A stretch of DNA of 64,000 nt from Spisula solida (GCA_947247005.1 OX365948.1:52621401-52685400), one strand, 5' to 3'. Numbered from the stretch's first letter, positions 22,001-30,900 are shown. Translations and numbers: made by a program. The notes: generated from the letters alone by a model not told the origin.

Positions 22001-24680
22001 GCTGACTAGAACTGTGTGGAATACACTGGTTTGACAGTCTTAACACAAAATATTAGGAGAGAAGTAAAGATACTTTGCAGTGTACCGATCACTTAATCAA
22101 GATATCCCAATCCACTGATATTTTCGAATCCAGCTATTTGTGTCCAGAATTGACTGGGTCTAACAATGGGGTAGGTACTCTATATAACATATGCGTTTCT
22201 TTATATACTCATTGCATTATGATTTTGCATTATTCTTGCCTTCATGTATAATATAATTTGTTATACTTCAGGCCAAATATCCGATGTCAAATGATGTATC
22301 CATGCAGGAAACTACAACACGTCTTACTTTGCTGACATTACATTTTCCCAAGTTACGTGTATTATGGTGCCAGAGTCCCTATGCTACTGCTGAACTATTC
22401 GAGGAGCTTAAGGTACTGTATAATACCTTGGTTTAAAATCCAATCCAACCACTGTCAGACTTTTTTGTCGGCATATATTTTGGTTAATCAAGTTTTCGTC
22501 GGCAGACTTTGGCTAATCTGATTGCCGTCGGATTATTTGTCGGCATATTTTTGGCTAATTGGATGCCGTCGGATTATTCAGCGGCATACTGTTTGGCTAA
22601 TCTTGTCAGAGGTTGGTCAGACATCAGGGCATTCTCGGACAAAATCAAGATTCGGCTTCGTGACAAAGATATTTGTCAGTGACTATCTCATCACCAAGTT
22701 GTCTGTCGTATGATTGATGAACACCATAGGATCATCGACTTTTGCCTGTCCAGCATCCTTTATCCAGGATTACTGTATTCCTAGATACTATTGCGAATAC
22801 AATATTTTGTGTTGTTTATACCATCAGCATATTTGCAGCTACAAATTTTCACGGAATCAAGAACTCACCATTTCGAAAAAGTTCCAAAAAAAATCCTAAA
22901 AAACACATGGCTGGCTGTAACTCTGTTACGCCATTTATTCTATTATTGGCGATAAAATATATTAAACTGAATGGCTTGTGCAGGACCTCATTACCTTTGT
23001 ACACATTCCCAGTTGTGTATTTATATTTCCAGTTGGGAAGGGAACAACCAGTGGCTGCTGAAGCCATGAGTAAAGGATCTTCTGAAGATGCTGAGTTCTC
23101 TGATAGGTACAGTCATAACCCTCAGGTATGTTTGAAATTTGTGCATATATATTGTTATGGTGGTGTTTGATGAAATTTGGTTTGGGAAATATGTTATCAA
23201 AAGAAAATAAAGACATTATTATTAGAATTTATTAATTTCACCATTTGAGTAATTCCTGGCCTTGAAATGGCAAGTGTCATATGGCTCTCAGAATGTGTCT
23301 TTAAACCATTTATATTTATAGAATAATACATGGCTGAGCAGTGCCAGTGAGTGATAATCGCCCCGGTAGGTTGATAATTGCCAGAGGGCGCTAGCCCGAG
23401 GGCAATTATAATCTACCGGGGCGATTATCACTCAATGGCACTGCTCAGCCATTCATTGTTCTGTATAATATTTATGTTGTTGTGTTTTCAATAAAACTAC
23501 TCATTTAAGAAAACACTTACAAGACAAAACTTGTTCCGTAATAGATAGACAAACCCATCGTCGTTATAGAAATTGTCAAACTTGGATCTATTCGCGTAGA
23601 TCTATCACTTAAATTCTCCGTAACTTTGTTGTTATAAAACGGAAACATATCATATGGGTATTCATTTTTTTGGTTATAAAATTTGCTAAATTTTGGTGTA
23701 TGTTTTTATGTAAAATTCTGAAAAAAGTTGTTTTTCACACTTGTGTGAATCTCAGTGTATCTCGTCTAGACCTAGTAAACACGGATTTAATGTCTAGATT
23801 TTAGACAATAGGTGTAGATCTAGATCCATTTGGTCAAGGATTTATACAATTTTGAAATGTGCTATCCTGCATGTCCAAATCTATCAATTTGGTTTGCAAG
23901 TGATTCAAGAAGGCCTACGTTACGCTCGGCGCCGGCCACTTTTGAAATGCAAATGACGTAACGTTGCGTGTGTACGTCTTCCAAGGGCGATTATCAGTGA
24001 TAATAGCCCTGCGCGAGGCGGGACAAAAGCTGATAATAATTTAAAAGGGCGCATAATACATTTTTTTCAATGCAAATTTGTTACTATATATAGTAACATA
24101 AGTATTATACTAAGATATATTAAAAGGCAATTTCCTTTGAAAATTGACCTTACAACTAATGTTTAGTGTTCACACATCGAACATTCATTTGACCACTGAA
24201 AGAATCTTATTTTGATTGTAAAAACTAGTACATTTTACACTTGTATGCATAACTGAATAATGCCGTGCAAAATGTCCCACAAACAATGGGCGTGGCTATC
24301 TCTTCTCTGTTGTAAGGTCAGTTGATACCATTATGAGGTTTTTGAGAATCATTTTCATAAGTTGTAGAACTTAAATCACAAACAAACTAAAATAAGTTTG
24401 TATGACCCAACTTTTTTCATCATAATTTCAGGATATGCTACTTCGGATGCCGGGTATCGATTCCAGAAACTATCGTAATATAATGAATAAAGTAGAGAAT
24501 ATTGTGGAGTTATCTGCCCTTTCTGAGCAAGAATTAAATGACATTATGAAGAATTCTGGACACGCGAAGCAATTATGGAACTTTCTACATAAAGAAAATG
24601 ATCCGACAAAATTGACTAACTCGGGAAATAACGAGAACAAATCGAACACTGGAAAGCAATGGAAGAAAAGAAAGAGATAA
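771..24680 (+). CDS. ERCC4: DNA repair endonuclease XPF (ERCC4), 20 coding exons
   Basis: XPF is the catalytic half of the XPF-ERCC1 structure-specific nuclease, which cuts 5-prime of lesions in nucleotide excision repair and acts in interstrand crosslink repair in the nucleus. Coding exons: 771-844, 2756-2852, 3543-3625, 6129-6251, 6782-6839, 7570-7722, 13506-13619, 14123-14271, 15005-15128, 15883-15952, 16302-16552, 16963-17058, 18172-18357, 18779-18916, 19974-20108, 20781-20867, 21498-21671, 22272-22412, 23033-23125, 24432-24680. All introns are GT-AG and phases agree throughout, giving 2595 nt (864 aa plus TAA; human XPF is 916 aa). The start is chosen because MNLLEYEQQ aligns with the conserved LLEYE beginning of the family. 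The N-terminal half is the inactivated helicase-like domain ([37 protein letters not shown]). Exons 16-18 hold the nuclease ([18 protein letters not shown] then VERKSVSD, the GDXnERKX3D catalytic motif). The last exon holds the tandem helix-hairpin-helix region ([20 protein letters not shown]) and a basic KKRKR tail. Nothing looks broken. Odd points are the decoy half-exons before exons 7 and 16 and the repeat-rich introns. Confidence 0.96.
1480..2520 (+). repeat. Tandem array of about 308-bp units in ERCC4 intron 1
   Basis: About three and a half copies of a unit containing GCATTGGTTGGATTTCGATG recur at roughly 1546, 1854 and 2161, a period near 308 bp. Each unit is made of two related half-units of about 150 bp (compare AATGGTCGGATTTCAATGAA). 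The array resembles the internal repeats of dispersed bivalve elements that begin with an inverted GGGGGCATA-type end. No coding function is seen. Confidence 0.85.
3931..4690 (+). repeat. GATT microsatellite running into TTGAG-rich satellite
   Basis: A (GATT)n run from about 3931 to 4000 grades into roughly 650 bp of TTGAG and TTGAGTTTT units with variants (GTCGAG, GGAGTT). It lies in ERCC4 intron 3. The long minus-strand open frame across it, built of Lys-Leu-Asn-Ser-Thr, is an artefact of the short repeat. Confidence 0.95.
5151..5402. mobile_element. MITE with GGCCCCAATCTCCCAAAGCATCTC inverted ends (copy 1)
   Basis: The left end GGCCCCAATCTCCCAAAGCA is mirrored by the right end GAGATGCTTCGAAAGATTGGGGCC, leaving about 250 bp of AT-rich non-coding DNA. 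Related copies lie in other ERCC4 introns at 14313-14553, 17086-17290 (diverged) and 18428-18491 (truncated), so this is a mobile family. No transposase is present. Confidence 0.85.
5432..5556. mobile_element. 125-bp fold-back element
   Basis: The segment is almost one inverted repeat. It starts GTGCTCATTACATACA and ends TGTATGTAATGAGCAC, with a centre around GACACGAGGCTATGCCGAGTGTC. It lies in ERCC4 intron 3. A related imperfect inverted block follows at about 5570-5845 and includes repeated GGCACT words and two TGACGTCA palindromes (5669-5676, 5697-5704). Confidence 0.8.
6270..6480. repeat. 16-bp minisatellite (GAGAAAACCAGACTCT type)
   Basis: About 13 units of a 15-16 bp motif, with alternating CAGACTC, CGAACTC and CAGAATC cores, begin some 20 bp after the donor of ERCC4 exon 4 (exon ends 6251). 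The Phe/Ser-rich minus-strand frames across it are products of the repeat. Confidence 0.9.
7822..8830 (+). mobile_element. TATGCCCCC-headed interspersed element, copy in ERCC4 intron 6
   Basis: The head TATGCCCCCACC... pairs with TTTGGGGGGCATA (7822-7851). It is followed by CCGTCCGTCTGTC and a long AT-rich body with GGTCAAAGGTCAATT and GTGGGTGGGGGTAAA. A diverged copy in the opposite orientation lies at about 12480-13250 in the same intron. Similar heads occur at 18492, 30161 and 35373. No intact transposase or reverse transcriptase frame is visible. Confidence 0.7.
9840..10690. repeat. Island rich in CTCGGGA/CCCGGGA words, ERCC4 intron 6
   Basis: This stretch is visibly richer in G and C than its surroundings. 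Words such as TCTCGGG, CTCGGGAATA, CCCGGGAAGG, GTCTCGGGATT and ATTTGGGACA recur irregularly, suggesting a badly decayed tandem repeat. The several 60-110 codon frames here overlap on both strands and match no family I know. Confidence 0.45.
11450..11870. mobile_element. tRNA-like SINE-type region
   Basis: The minus strand carries GACCTAGAGGTAGGG followed about 35 nt later by GTGTTCAATCCCCG, spaced like the A and B boxes of a tRNA-derived RNA polymerase III promoter (about 11715-11775). A second B-box-like GTGTTCGAGTTTCC is on the + strand near 11530. The sequence does not fold as a clean tRNA. It is read as one or two decayed SINEs in ERCC4 intron 6. Confidence 0.45.
12480..13250 (-). mobile_element. 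Inverted, diverged copy of the 7822 element
   Basis: Read on the minus strand, this stretch follows the same order of words as 8090-8830: GGGAGTCCAT, a GCATGG/CATGGC segment, GGTCAAAGGTCAAAT, GATACCATTTGT/GGTATCAAAATGAAGC, CATGAATATTGATGA and GTGGGTGGGGGT. The TATGCCCCC head is not recognisable at its outer end. It forms a long imperfect inverted pair with the other copy in ERCC4 intron 6. Confidence 0.6.
13399..13476 (+). pseudogene. Upstream partial duplicate of ERCC4 exon 7
   Basis: TAATGTTGTAG followed by about 66 nt repeats the 3-prime splice site and first half of exon 7, which starts at 13506, with a period near 95 bp. The two copies differ at several positions, so this duplication is not very recent. 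The copy lacks the second half of the exon and its donor. Translated in phase it stays open ([18 protein letters not shown]) until past the duplicate, then meets TAA in the linker at about 13485. It is most likely a dead half-exon. Confidence 0.85.
14313..14553. mobile_element. MITE of the GGCCCCAATCTCCC family (copy 2)
   Basis: Left end GGCCCCAATCTCCCATAGCA and right end AGAGATGCTTAGGGAGATCGGGG form terminal inverted repeats matching the element at 5151. The length is about 240 bp. It lies in ERCC4 intron 8, 42 bp after the exon 8 donor. Confidence 0.85.
14722..15420 (+). repeat. GGGGAGAC-headed dispersed repeat, two copies flanking ERCC4 exon 9
   Basis: GGGGAGACATGAGGATTTTGTGCTGG (about 14728) and GGGGAGACAAATCGATTTGTGCTGG (about 15215) begin related blocks continuing with GGATGTCACAAAGTTTGT and ATTTCAATGAAAC. 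The second has an inverted head GTCTCCC...GGGGAGAC. A third fragment lies at about 16066-16230, and an inverted one at 45545-45780. Exon 9 (15005-15128) sits between the two copies. Confidence 0.7.
17086..17290. mobile_element. Diverged MITE related to the 5151 family
   Basis: The words AATCTCAAT, ATCTTAGCTAAAATACATCTC and CAAATGTTATC follow the order seen in the better copies at 5151 and 14313. The ends are too decayed to define. It begins about 30 bp after the ERCC4 exon 12 donor. Confidence 0.45.
17422..17650. mobile_element. MITE with TACTGGGCGTCACTGAAAAG ends
   Basis: TACTGGGCGTCACTGAAAAG at the left is mirrored by CTTTTCAGTGACGCCGAGTA at the right, giving an element of about 229 bp in ERCC4 intron 12. 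A copy in the opposite orientation, missing one end, lies at about 36783-36992, where GGTAACTTTTCAGTGACTCC is recognisable. Confidence 0.85.
18428..18770 (+). mobile_element. Nested repeats ending at the ERCC4 exon 14 splice acceptor
   Basis: The left half of a GGCCCCAATCTCC-type MITE (18428-18491) is cut at GTGTCTTTAT by a second element, 18492-18770. That element starts TATGCCCCCC and ends GGGGGCATACATTACAAACATCTCTTGT. The same tail is seen at 30592-30625. The element stops only 8 bp before exon 14 (starts 18779), so its CATCTCTTGT tail forms the pyrimidine-rich tract of the splice site. Confidence 0.75.
18961..19207. mobile_element. MITE with AGAGAATTTGACA ends (copy 1)
   Basis: The left end AGAGAATTTGACATGATCC and the right end GTCGTGTCAAAATCTCT are inverted. 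Internal words (GACCTTTATGCATGAAT, GATTTGTGTTGGTATTAC, CTCGAGCGTCTTCGT) recur in the same order at 49191-49420 inside the DEG/ENaC gene. It lies in ERCC4 intron 14. Confidence 0.85.
19377..19500. mobile_element. 124-bp inverted-repeat element
   Basis: TCACTCGTTGTCTTTAGGCT at the left mirrors AAAGACACCAAGTGA at the right, and the inner TTTCCTAAA and TTTAGGAAA also pair. This is a small MITE-like hairpin in ERCC4 intron 14. A weaker inverted pair (GTATAACTATGGTA / TACCATAGTTTTGCA) lies at about 19655-19725. Confidence 0.7.
20491..20780 (+). pseudogene. Three decoy copies of the 5-prime half of ERCC4 exon 16
   Basis: Exon-like starts at 20500, 20597 and 20692 each repeat TTTCTACAG followed by 43-46 nt identical or nearly so to the beginning of the true exon 16 at 20781 (encoding [14 protein letters not shown]). 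Each then runs into TAACTACTATATAT dinucleotide DNA. Spacings are 97, 95 and 89 bp. The copies keep a full 3-prime splice site but have no matching exon end or good donor. Splicing into the first would read through TA repeats to an in-frame TGA in the next copy. The near identity implies a recent tandem expansion. Confidence 0.93.
21178..21260 (+). mobile_element. tRNA-derived SINE head, ERCC4 intron 16
   Basis: CCGCCTCGACAGCCTAGTGG-AAGAGC resembles a tRNA A box. It is followed by a degenerate B-box segment and GTCATACCAAAACC. The same arrangement (CCGCCT..., CCTAGTGGTAGAAC, GTCATACCAAGAC) is found on the minus strand at 63040-63118. This supports a SINE family rather than a tRNA gene. Confidence 0.55.
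22469..22600 (+). repeat. Short tandem repeat with GTCGGCATAT/TTTGGCTAAT words
   Basis: GTCGGCATAT, GTCGGCAGAC, GTCGGATTATT and CAGCGGCATAC alternate with TTTGG(C/T)TAATC with a period of roughly 55 bp and a half-period near 28 bp. It lies just inside ERCC4 intron 18, about 55 bp after the exon 18 donor. The units are degenerate. Confidence 0.65.
23321..23470. mobile_element. 150-bp fold-back element, ERCC4 intron 19
   Basis: GAATAATACATGGCTGAGCA... and the mirrored ...TGCTCAGCCATTCATTGTTC enclose a second paired block, AGTGATAATCGCCCCGGTAG / CTACCGGGGCGATTATCACT. Nearly the whole segment folds back on itself. A partial relative (GGGCGATTATCAGTGATAAT) occurs at about 23992-24060, so the larger unit may run to there. 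Confidence 0.85.
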
Positions 24681-24795
24681 CAGTTGTGTTCAATTTCATA
24701 CATTATATTTAGGCCAGTTATTCTATTTTCAGGTTTACAGGAAATTTATGAAACATTTTCTTACTGATCGAAGGAGGGAATACATATATACATGT

Positions 24796-24869
24796 AACAA
24801 GAGGCCCATAAGGGTCACAGGTCACTCACCTGCCATTGTGTGACCTATGGCCCCATTGAGCCTCTTGTT
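24796..24869. repeat. Short inverted element with AACAAGAGGC ends
   Basis: AACAAGAGGCCCATAAGG at the left is mirrored by GAGCCTCTTGTT at the right, with GGTCACAGGTCACTCACC inside. It resembles the two ends of the 1-kb element at 26870-27860 (GCTCACCTGAG...CTCTTGTT) joined with the middle missing. It lies within the likely ERCC4 3-prime UTR. Confidence 0.75.
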
Positions 24870-24929
24870 ATTCTTCCATTCCCTGCTTTTGACAGATATT
24901 TTTTAAAAAAATCCCTTAAACCTAAAAAT

Positions 24930-24935
24930 AATAAA
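24930..24935 (+). terminator. Candidate ERCC4 polyadenylation signal
   Basis: AATAAA lies 250 bp after the ERCC4 stop codon. A second AATAAA follows at 24975-24980. Which is used cannot be told from sequence alone. Confidence 0.4.
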
Positions 24936-25510
24936 CATGTGGCCTCATATGTCTCATGCGCCTATCATGCCTTCAATAAACATATTACATGTCATACTAG
25001 TTCTATTTCAGGGAACATATTATTGTATCTGACACTAAGGGCATTAAATGTTATATTTATTTTTTATCATCACCTACCTGTATGTACATTATAGCATAAA
25101 AACGGTGATTTTGCCCATACGTTAACGGGACGAAAACCATGCGTAAACATAAAGATTCACGCGAGAACGCGCTGTTAACGTCCAGTTTTACGTATGCTCA
25201 TTTCAGGGCCTCACGGACGAAAATAAACAATTTTACAACGTCTTATGAACTGCAATTCCCATTTTATTTGTAACTGCTAATTAATTTTCTATAATATTTC
25301 AATAATAAATTTAAATAAACCCGCATAATCCATGTTTTCTTGGTATTTGCCGATACCGGAAGTCGACGCTCATAACAAAAACTGTAATGACGTAACGTTT
25401 GTTTTCGTGACGTTACTTTTTTTATGCGACGTCGCCACAAAATCTCCCGCCAAAATGTAATTATTTCGAAATACAAACGCATAAATTGATGTTTTGTATG
25501 CTATAATAGC

Positions 25511-25646
25511 GTTTACGCATGTTTTTTCGTGCTATAACATCTGCAGAGTCCCTCGGGAGCGTTGGTGCCCTCGCCCTAACAGGCTTGGGCACCGACCGTC
25601 CCTCGGGACTCTGCAGATGTTATAGCACGAAAAAGCATGCGTTAAC
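25511..25646. mobile_element. 136-bp near-perfect fold-back element
   Basis: GTTTACGCATG, TTTTTTCGTGCTATAACATC and TGCAGAGTCCCTCGGGA on the left are mirrored by TCCCTCGGGACTCTGCAGAT, GTTATAGCACGAAAAA and GCATGCGTTAAC on the right. The short centre pairs GGTGCC with GGCACC. A fragment of the family (CTGTAGATGTTATAACACG, GGCATGC) occurs near 12197-12225. Confidence 0.88.
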
Positions 25647-25826
25647 CCTACATTAGTAAATGTACAGAAATTGTATGATATTATATGTTTTGAATTGAAT
25701 ATATAGGAATTTAAGGATGAATGATCTGTATGTTTTACATTACCAGTATATTTGTACATTGTTCTGTAAAAGTTGATTTATTCTTTTTTCATATTAAATT
25801 TCTTGCATTTTATGTAATCAATACAC

Positions 25827-26042
25827 CTATAGTCCAGTCAGGATAAAAATCCAGTGACGCAGCGGTCGAGTCCACTATAACGTTGTAAAATCAATTATAA
25901 AGGATTATACTGTACAAACAACTATAATTCAAATGCTTAACTAACATATTTACTTCGCTCTACCTGTTTAGACAATGGTTGTGACTTTTTGCGTACACAT
26001 AAATTGCAACGTCACTGTCACAATATCCTAACTGGACTATAG
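25827..26042. mobile_element. MITE with CTATAGTCCAGTCAGGATA ends (intact copy)
   Basis: CTATAGTCCAGTCAGGATA at the left mirrors TATCCTAACTGGACTATAG at the right, giving 216 bp, possibly with TA at the borders as in Tc1/mariner-derived MITEs (inference). A left part of the same element is at 32434-32618, and a lone right end at 37312-37351. Confidence 0.9.
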
Positions 26043-26046
26043 TAGA

Positions 26047-26271
26047 TACTGTTTTATCAAAGCACTTACAGAAACCTTAAACTTACCTTTAAATTTAAAT
26101 TCTTTATAATTGTTTTAGAACTTCCAAGTGTGGTAATGGATCGACACTACTATTAGTGATTCAATTAACGAACTCATGCCTGTCACCAGTTTGCAATTGT
26201 TAAAAAAATAAAAATAAATTAAATTTGAATATCAATTTAACAATTCCCTTAAGTGCTTTGATGAAGTGGTA
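26047..26271. mobile_element. MITE with TACTGTTTTATCAAAGCAC ends (copy 1)
   Basis: The left end TACTGTTTTATCAAAGCACT mirrors the right AAGTGCTTTGATGAAGTGGTA. A second copy lies at 53315-53559 inside the DEG/ENaC gene. This copy starts only 4 bp after the preceding MITE. Confidence 0.85.
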
Positions 26272-26659
26272 CTCTAGTGTCTGCTTAATTAAAGCTGCAT
26301 TATTTGGTGTATGTCTCTTGACTGGCTGATTAAAACAGTTGTAAGGCTGTATAGAATTAAATGCCTCAAAAAATTCAATCTGAAGTTATCTGTTCTGATT
26401 TAAAGTTACCCTCTTCCGAACAACATGTATTAGCTTGACCTCTCTGAACTTTCGTCAGCCTATGCAACTGTTTAGTACAGGGTCCCTAGATGCTTCTTGA
26501 TTGGTCCCTGTTTGGTATGATACGGGAACAAAATATTGGTAATTGTGTTTCTTCATGAAGACTACCTAATTGTAAATTTGAAGAAAGTTCTCATAAATTG
26601 AACAACATATCCCAAGCATAGCCTTTATTTGCCAGTCAGCTTTCTGCTGAAACATGGCC

Positions 26660-26745
26660 GGCATATGTGTGCCTCCACCCAGATTTGAACCTGGGTCCCC
26701 AGACTGGATGGCAAGTGCACTAACCACTGAGCTACTGTGGCCACA
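26660..26745 (-). mobile_element. tRNA-like SINE head
   Basis: On the minus strand GGCCACAGTAGCTCAGTGG carries an A box (TAGCTCAGTGG). GGTTCAAATCTGGG follows as a B box with a paired CCCAG/CTGGG arm. The acceptor ends and the anticodon stem do not pair well, so a tRNA-derived SINE is more likely than a working tRNA gene. Confidence 0.6.
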
Positions 26746-26869
26746 GCTTGATTAGTACTTGATGGTCTGTTTTATGCTATACAATTTACAGTATACCATC
26801 CCAAAACGGCACCTCAGGGGGGCAGCAACCTCAATTTTATTTTCGCTCGTTCGTTTTTATTAGCTCACC

Positions 26870-27860
26870 TGAGCACGAGGTGCTCAAGGTGAGCTATTGT
26901 GATCACCCTTTTGTCCGTCGTCCGCCGTCCACCGTGCGCTGTCAACAATTGGACTGTTAACACTCTAGAGGTCATAATTTTCACTTAATCTTTTTTAAAC
27001 TTGGTCACAATGTTTGTCTCTATGAAATCTAGGTCAAGTTCGTAACTGGGTCATATGGGGTCAAAAACTAGGTCACTAGGTCACATCAAAGAAAAACCTT
27101 GTTAACACTCTAGAGGTCACATTTTTGACATAATCTTAATGAAACTTGGTCACAATGTATGTCTAGATGAAATCTAGGTTAAGTTTGTAATTGGGTCATC
27201 TGGGGTCAAAAACTAGGTCACCAGGTCACATCATAGAAAAACCTTGTTAACACTCTAGTGGTTACATTTTTGACTTAATCTTAATGAAACTTCATCACAA
27301 TGTATGTCTCTATGAACTCTAGGTCAAGTTCGTTATTGGGTCTTCTGGGGTCAAAAACTAGGTCACTAGGTCACATCAAAGAAAAACCTTGTTAACACTC
27401 TAGAGGTCATATTTTTGATGTAATCAGAATGAAACATGGTGACAATATGTGTTTTTATGAAATCTAGGTCAAGTTCGCAACTGGGTCATCTGGGGTTAAA
27501 AACTAGGTCACAAGGTCACATTGAAGAAAACCTTGTTAACGTTCTAGAGGTCACCTGCTTTACCTAATTTATATGAAACTTGGTCACAATGTTTGTCTGT
27601 ATAAAATCTAGGTCAAGTTCGTTAATGGGTCATTTGTGGTCAAAAACTAGGTCACATTGAAGAAAACCTTTGTTTACACTCTAGAGGTCACATTTTTTAT
27701 GTCATATTAATGACACTTGGCCACAATGTGTGGCTTTATGAAATTTAGGTCCAGTTCACAACTGGGTCATCTGGGCCCAAAAACTAGGTCACCAGGTCAC
27801 TGATTCTGCCTAAACTGCTAGTCATCAGGTGAGCGCTGTAGGGCCAATGGCTCTCTTGTT
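26870..27860 (+). mobile_element. 1-kb interspersed repeat, TTAGCTCACCTGAGC...CTCTTGTT type
   Basis: It begins with TTAGCTCACCTGAGCACGAG and a paired CTCAAGGTGAGCTA, continues with TTTTGTCCGTCGTCC, and ends AGGTGAGCGCTGTAGGGCC...CTCTTGTT. The middle is about five tandem units of some 140 bp built on TTAACACTCTAGAGGTCA, GAAACTTGGTCACAATGT and AAAAACTAGGTCAC. This is an abundant bivalve repeat type as I recall it. No protein is encoded. Confidence 0.85.
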
Positions 27861-27918
27861 CTTTAAGTTATTATATCTCTACTGATTAGTAAAAAATATT
27901 AATTTGCGTGTCTCAAAC

Positions 27919-27924
27919 TTTAAT
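27919..27924 (-). terminator. Candidate polyadenylation signal of the C1q gene
   Basis: ATTAAA on the minus strand lies about 32 nt after the C1q stop codon at 27956-27958. It is the nearest signal-like hexamer. The short 3-prime UTR is plausible but unproven. Confidence 0.4.
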
Positions 27925-27955
27925 ACAGTTTGCCATGATAAGATAATTCCATACT

Positions 27956-30900
27956 TTATGCAGAATATATCAAACAGCCTGTAAAGCTTGTAAGACCACC
28001 TCCGTACAGAGCGCCGTCATCATGCACAACATGTTTAATCCAAACTTCGTCACCGACCTCTAGTTGCATGGTTACGGTCACCGAGCCTTGTTCTGGAGGA
28101 CCGCCGATGTCGTCAACGTAAGCGCCGGCTGTGTATACTCCATTCTTCATCATTCCAACGTGCAGCTCACCATGGTCGTTCCAGTAGCTGGATATAGACA
28201 CAGACAGTATATACACACCAGCCATTGGTGCCGTAAACTTACTTGTTGCATTGTCATAGCCGCCACCAATGTTGAGTTTGACATTAGGAAAGGGTATGGT
28301 GGAGCCGACTGTGATGTGTTCTAAGCCAGCATCTTGGTCTAATGTTGCATGGAACGCTGCAGTTTCCAGGAAGTTATTCCCTTGACGCTTGTACAGCAAG
28401 TCTTTGGCTCCAATTTCTAAAATACATGATTAATAAAATAGTCAACTACACATTATTCTATAAACAGTCCTGCAAACAGCATTGCACGCTATAATACAAA
28501 ACCACTTACATATCATTTTGTTGGAAGTTCATGGAAAATTATGGGTTTCATACAATACAAAAAATGTACATGTATAACATACCTTGTGAACAAAATCCAG
28601 ACTTCATTTTATTTTCATGAATCTTTCAGCCAAATAAATGATAATTTTGCATTTAGAGCATTTTTAAACAAGAATGTTTAAATCCATAGTTTACTAGAAA
28701 TCCATTTTTATGAGATTACACAAAAGGTGGATCAAATAGGGTGAAATCACACATATTCGCGGGTATTACATTTTGTGGATTTTGGTAAAATGTAATTTCG
28801 AGTTGTAACTTCAAGCAAAGACCTAAATAAACAAAGATTGGAAAAATCTACCAAATCTCACAATATCTCGCGACAGTTTTCTGAAATCTCGCGACATCTC
28901 GTTTGTTCTTAATACCTTATATCTCCTGTTTTAATATACATAAGAAAAAACTAATAAGTTAATGCAATAGATTTATTATTCTGCTTTAAAATGATACCTC
29001 ATTTATTGAAATCGGTCAAGGAATAAAACAATAGACCTCAAAGAGCCAGACCTACTCTCATTTTAATGGAAGTTTCAATTTTATCAGAAAATACCCGATC
29101 TGCCTCATTCAAACAATATTTTTGAATTCCATAAGAAATAGAAAAAAATAAGTTAAACCATGAAGTAGAAGAAGCTAAGCTCTTCAAAATGAGATATTGG
29201 TCATTAAAACGGATGACGAACAAAAGTGTTCATGCAAAATATCAGAATCTGCTGCATGCTATTTTGCATTTTCTCTCCGTTTTCAATTAAGTGTCCAATC
29301 TGTGTATATTTAGGTCTTTGCTTCAAGTTTTAACGTCGTGGATTAGAAAACATGAAGAGGGAAACGCCTTGTTTTTTTATTTGGGAGGTTGATTAATCGT
29401 AGGGATGATATTTTGTGGTCCAGTTCAACCACAAAAGCAACAAAAATTTAACCACCACGAAAAAAATAAAAACTATAGTAATTTACTGAAACATGCTTCA
29501 AACTCACTGTGACTTCCAGCCTGTTTATCCAGACGTTGTTTTACTTTAGCCAACTCATCTTCCACATTTTTACGCAGTTGTCTTTCATTGTCGAGATCGA
29601 ACTGCAGCTTGGCAATAATTATATCTTGTTCCTGCTGGTGAATGTCGCGATACTGATCTGTAAATATAATAACCAGTGTCCTTGACCTCTGAGACGCTTA
29701 AATTACTGTCTAAAACACATTTACTCATAGCAGCAGCTGGCATGTAGCATTTTGACAAGAACCACGTTACATGGTTTATACATACGAAATCAATTACCGG
29801 ACCTCTAGCCTGTTCTACGAGGATTGTCTAGAGGTCCGGTTACCGGACCTCTAGCCACTTCCGACAAAATAGCCCAAACACAGTGAATGCATTAATATAC
29901 TGGACGTGGTCAATGCTTATGAGAAAGACGTAAGTAAGTACCCCAAACTCGTCTTCTGAATAAGTTGGACCGGATTGAAGCATTTGAACAAGCTGCATAG
30001 TTGATGTCTTCTTGACGAAAAAGGAACCAATAAGGACATTCTTTGATGGAGCATCAATGTATATCTGGATCACCAGGCACCACACATGACACAGTTAGTG
30101 GCACACTGCTGTTTCTAACCTTCCTCAATAATGTTCCAAATATACACCAATCATCCTTATTATGCCCCCCCCCCCCCCCCCATCATTGGTGAGGGGGTAT
30201 ACAGCTTTGCACACGTATTAGTAGAGCAGCAATGCTCCTAAAAGTGGCTTATTTATGTCAGTCTGTCTGTCGGTGGGTCGATAGACCATTTGGTATTCGT
30301 TCAATAACTCAAGAATGCTTTGACCTAGGAATTTCAAACTTTGGTTGGTTATCAACAGTAGATGTCCCCTACTGTTTTTGAGGTCAGTAGGTCAAAGGTC
30401 ACTGTGACCATTGCCATTTCTGACTATTCAAACGGGTTTCGTTCAATAACTCAAGAATGCTTTGCACTAACATCTTCAAACTTGCCACGGATGTTGGTCA
30501 TCAACATTAGACAATTCCTATGGATTTTGAGAATAGTAGGTGAAAGGTCAAGGTCACTGTGACCGATACCATTTCTGACTATTGGGCTGCCATGGGGGCA
30601 TACATGTTTTACAAACATCTCTTGTTCAATCTGTTAGCCGATGACGACGCAATCTTCTTTAAAGGTAATTGAGTATAATCATTATAAACAGCTCCTCCAG
30701 AATGAGCTTAGCACTCCTTTGGACACTAGAAGAAAGCAGCAAGGCATCCATCAATCCGTCTTAAGTGAACTATAATCCGATTCAGATCACCAATTAAGTT
30801 GTGCACAATCTCACACACCCTTGCATGTAATGCGTATAGTTCAGTCAGGTCTCGATATAACGACACCCGCTATTATGACATCATTATATGTGGACAAATT

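Larger units (their letters stand above)
24681..27955. other. Intergenic region between convergent ERCC4 and C1q genes
   Basis: No gene is recognised. It holds the ERCC4 3-prime UTR, a hairpin at 24796, a fold-back at 25511, two MITEs placed end to end (25827 and 26047), a tRNA-like SINE near 26660 and a 1-kb interspersed repeat from 26870. The open frames at 24840 and 25264-25759 cross these repeats and look non-coding. Confidence 0.7.

Noticed and set aside
26660..26745. Functional tRNA gene on the minus strand
   Set aside because: A and B boxes are good, but the acceptor stem and anticodon arm do not pair. A SINE head fits better.
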